64,000 nucleotides of DNA from Oscillospiraceae bacterium (GTDB lineage: Bacteria; Bacillota; Clostridia; Oscillospirales; Oscillospiraceae): the NCBI GenBank assembly GCA_017416685.1, contig JAFQBN010000002.1, forward strand, positions 124,001 to 188,000, read 5' to 3'. Each line of letters opens with the position of its first letter. Within the stretch, counting starts at the first letter, position 1. The notes beneath the pieces are model-generated. The model ran no database searches and was not told the DNA's origin. It was given only the letters and a program-made list of their open reading frames with translations. The position numbers and the translations under genes are program-made. Positions 63,078 to 64,000 of the stretch are shown one piece after another.

Positions 63078-64000
63078 TTAAACGACCCGTTCCCCTTTGA
63101 GGAAAACCGCTTTTACATCAAAGTTTTGGTCAAATACCACCACGTCGGCACGGCGTCCAACCTCCAGTTCGCCCCGGTCGGTGCAGCCGCAGGCTTTGGC
63201 CGGATTGACTGCCGCCATCACGGCAATATCCTCCGGTTTGACGCCCATGCGGAACAGGTTCCTTGCACCATCGCTCAGGCACTTGGAGCTTGCGGAGATG
63301 GTGCCGTCTTTCAGGGTACACAGTCCGTTTTTCACGTAAACTTTGCGGTCGCCCACATCGTACTCGCCATCCCCCATGCCGCAGAACATAGAACCGTCGC
63401 TGACCATGGTAACTCCCTGGGCACCCTTGGCACGCAGCACCACGCGAATGGCCGGTGCTGCAACATGATGCAGGTCGCAAATCAGCTCGCACTTCACCCG
63501 TTCATCGTCTAATCCGAGGCCCAGCAGGCCGGGATTGCGGTGGTTAAAGCCATTCATAGCGTTGAAGGTGTGGGTCAGGCGGCTTGCGCCCCATTCCACA
63601 CCCAGCGCTGCCTGCTCATAGGTGGCGGCACTGTGTCCCATGGACACATGGATGCCCAGCTTTGTGCAAGCCTTGATGACCTGCTCCGCCCCCTCCATTT
63701 CCGGGGCAAGGGTCATGATTTTCAGCTTGCCGTTGGAGGCTTTCCACATCTGCTCCAGGGTACTGCAATCCGGCGCCTGTATGCGGTTTTTCCGCATACC
63801 ACCCGCCTTTTCCGGATTGATAAAGGGGCCCTCGGCGTGGACACCCAAAATCCGATCGTCCCCAGTCCCGGTCAGGTGGGCAAGGTCGTGCTCCAGTTCC
63901 ACCATGGTTTCGCTGCAGGTGGTGGGCAGGATGCCCGTCACACCGTGGCGGGTCAGCCAATCCAGCGCGGGAGTCAGCGCATCATCGGACCAGTAGAAGC
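63078..64000 (-). CDS. nagA: N-acetylglucosamine-6-phosphate deacetylase (5' end cut)
   Basis: NagA removes the acetyl group of GlcNAc-6-phosphate in amino-sugar and wall recycling. The gene enters from beyond base 64000; at least 307 codons are present. Visible are HGVTGILPTT, the metal-site Glu in VHAEGPFINPEKAGG, MGHSAATYEQA, LTHTFNAMNGF, and the catalytic Asp in MVSDGSMFCG. An internal GTG at 63941 is not the true start, because the reading frame continues as F-Y-W-S-D-D to the edge. Confidence 0.93.
   Translation of the reverse strand, partial: FYWSDDALTPALDWLTRHGVTGILPTTCSETMVELEHDLAHLTGTGDDRILGVHAEGPFINPEKAGGMRKNRIQAPDCSTLEQMWKASNGKLKIMTLAPEMEGAEQVIKACTKLGIHVSMGHSAATYEQAALGVEWGASRLTHTFNAMNGFNHRNPGLLGLGLDDERVKCELICDLHHVAAPAIRVVLRAKGAQGVTMVSDGSMFCGMGDGEYDVGDRKVYVKNGLCTLKDGTISASSKCLSDGARNLFRMGVKPEDIAVMAAVNPAKACGCTDRGELEVGRRADVVVFDQNFDVKAVFLKGERVV

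Overview
The window looks like chromosomal core DNA of a GC-rich, spore-forming, anaerobic Firmicute of the class Clostridia, most likely an Oscillospiraceae-type gut bacterium. The basis is gene content read from the translations: sporulation genes (yunB, sigH, spoIIM, a SpoIID-like protein, an M23/M50 pair resembling SpoIVFA/SpoIVFB), PolC-type DNA polymerase, a class A RNase P RNA, an oxygen-sensitive glycyl radical enzyme with its activase, radical SAM proteins and SLH-anchored surface proteins. I saw no phage, insertion sequence or CRISPR array. Most genes are on the minus strand; the lysine branch (asd-dapA-dapB), tcdA, rsmA, rnpB and a few small units are on the plus strand.

Layout. 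1-12.5 kb (minus): one long run murD, three tandem M42 aminopeptidases, a YnbB-like PLP enzyme, yunB, ligA, a glycerol-1-phosphate dehydrogenase, and a secreted M23/SLH protein cut by the window edge. 12.55-13.06 kb: rnpB on plus. 13.1-22.6 kb (minus): a tandem pair of GDSL hydrolases beside yebC, then nif3/trmK, small zinc and DUF1858 proteins, sigH, glmM, ruvB, and DUF6054 plus two alpha/beta hydrolases lying between ruvB and ruvA. 22.6-31.9 kb: ruvA, ruvC, a plus-strand acetyltransferase/ridA unit, xerD-spoIIM, a DUF3792 protein, yajC, tgt, queA and a SpoIID-like protein. 31.9-42.3 kb: asd-dapA-dapB, tcdA, a SleB-like hydrolase, tRNA-Ser(GGA), an epimerase-like protein, rsmA, two envelope lipoprotein-type genes, an amidase and a hotdog/YbaK pair. 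42.3-52.3 kb (minus): uppS-cdsA-dxr-rseP-ispG-polC and a GT2 glycosyltransferase. 52.4-58.9 kb: frr, pyrH, a glycyl radical enzyme cassette, tsf and rpsB. 58.9-64 kb: a radical SAM pair, a SpoIVF-like pair and a truncated nagA.

Functional links. uppS, cdsA, dxr, rseP and ispG connect isoprenoid supply, undecaprenyl carrier and phospholipid synthesis. rpsB, tsf, pyrH and frr form the usual translation string. asd-dapA-dapB feed diaminopimelate/lysine synthesis, and murD and glmM feed peptidoglycan.

The most interesting element is a self-contained cassette at 53.83-56.95 kb: its own near-consensus promoter, a 720-residue glycyl radical enzyme, its activase and a terminator, placed between tsf and pyrH. 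The enzyme keeps the glycyl loop, but around the presumed thiyl cysteine it has neither the GCVE of dehydratase/decarboxylase types nor the CC of pyruvate formate-lyase, so its substrate cannot be guessed from known classes. Other signals worth a look are a terminator hairpin that swallows the ribosome binding site of the DUF3792 gene, a GDSL duplication carrying a yebC scar, a nested hairpin in the rpsB leader, a CTG start for trmK, and a repeat array upstream of spoIIM. Start sites were chosen by eye from ribosome binding sites, and family names come from recognising motifs without any database search.
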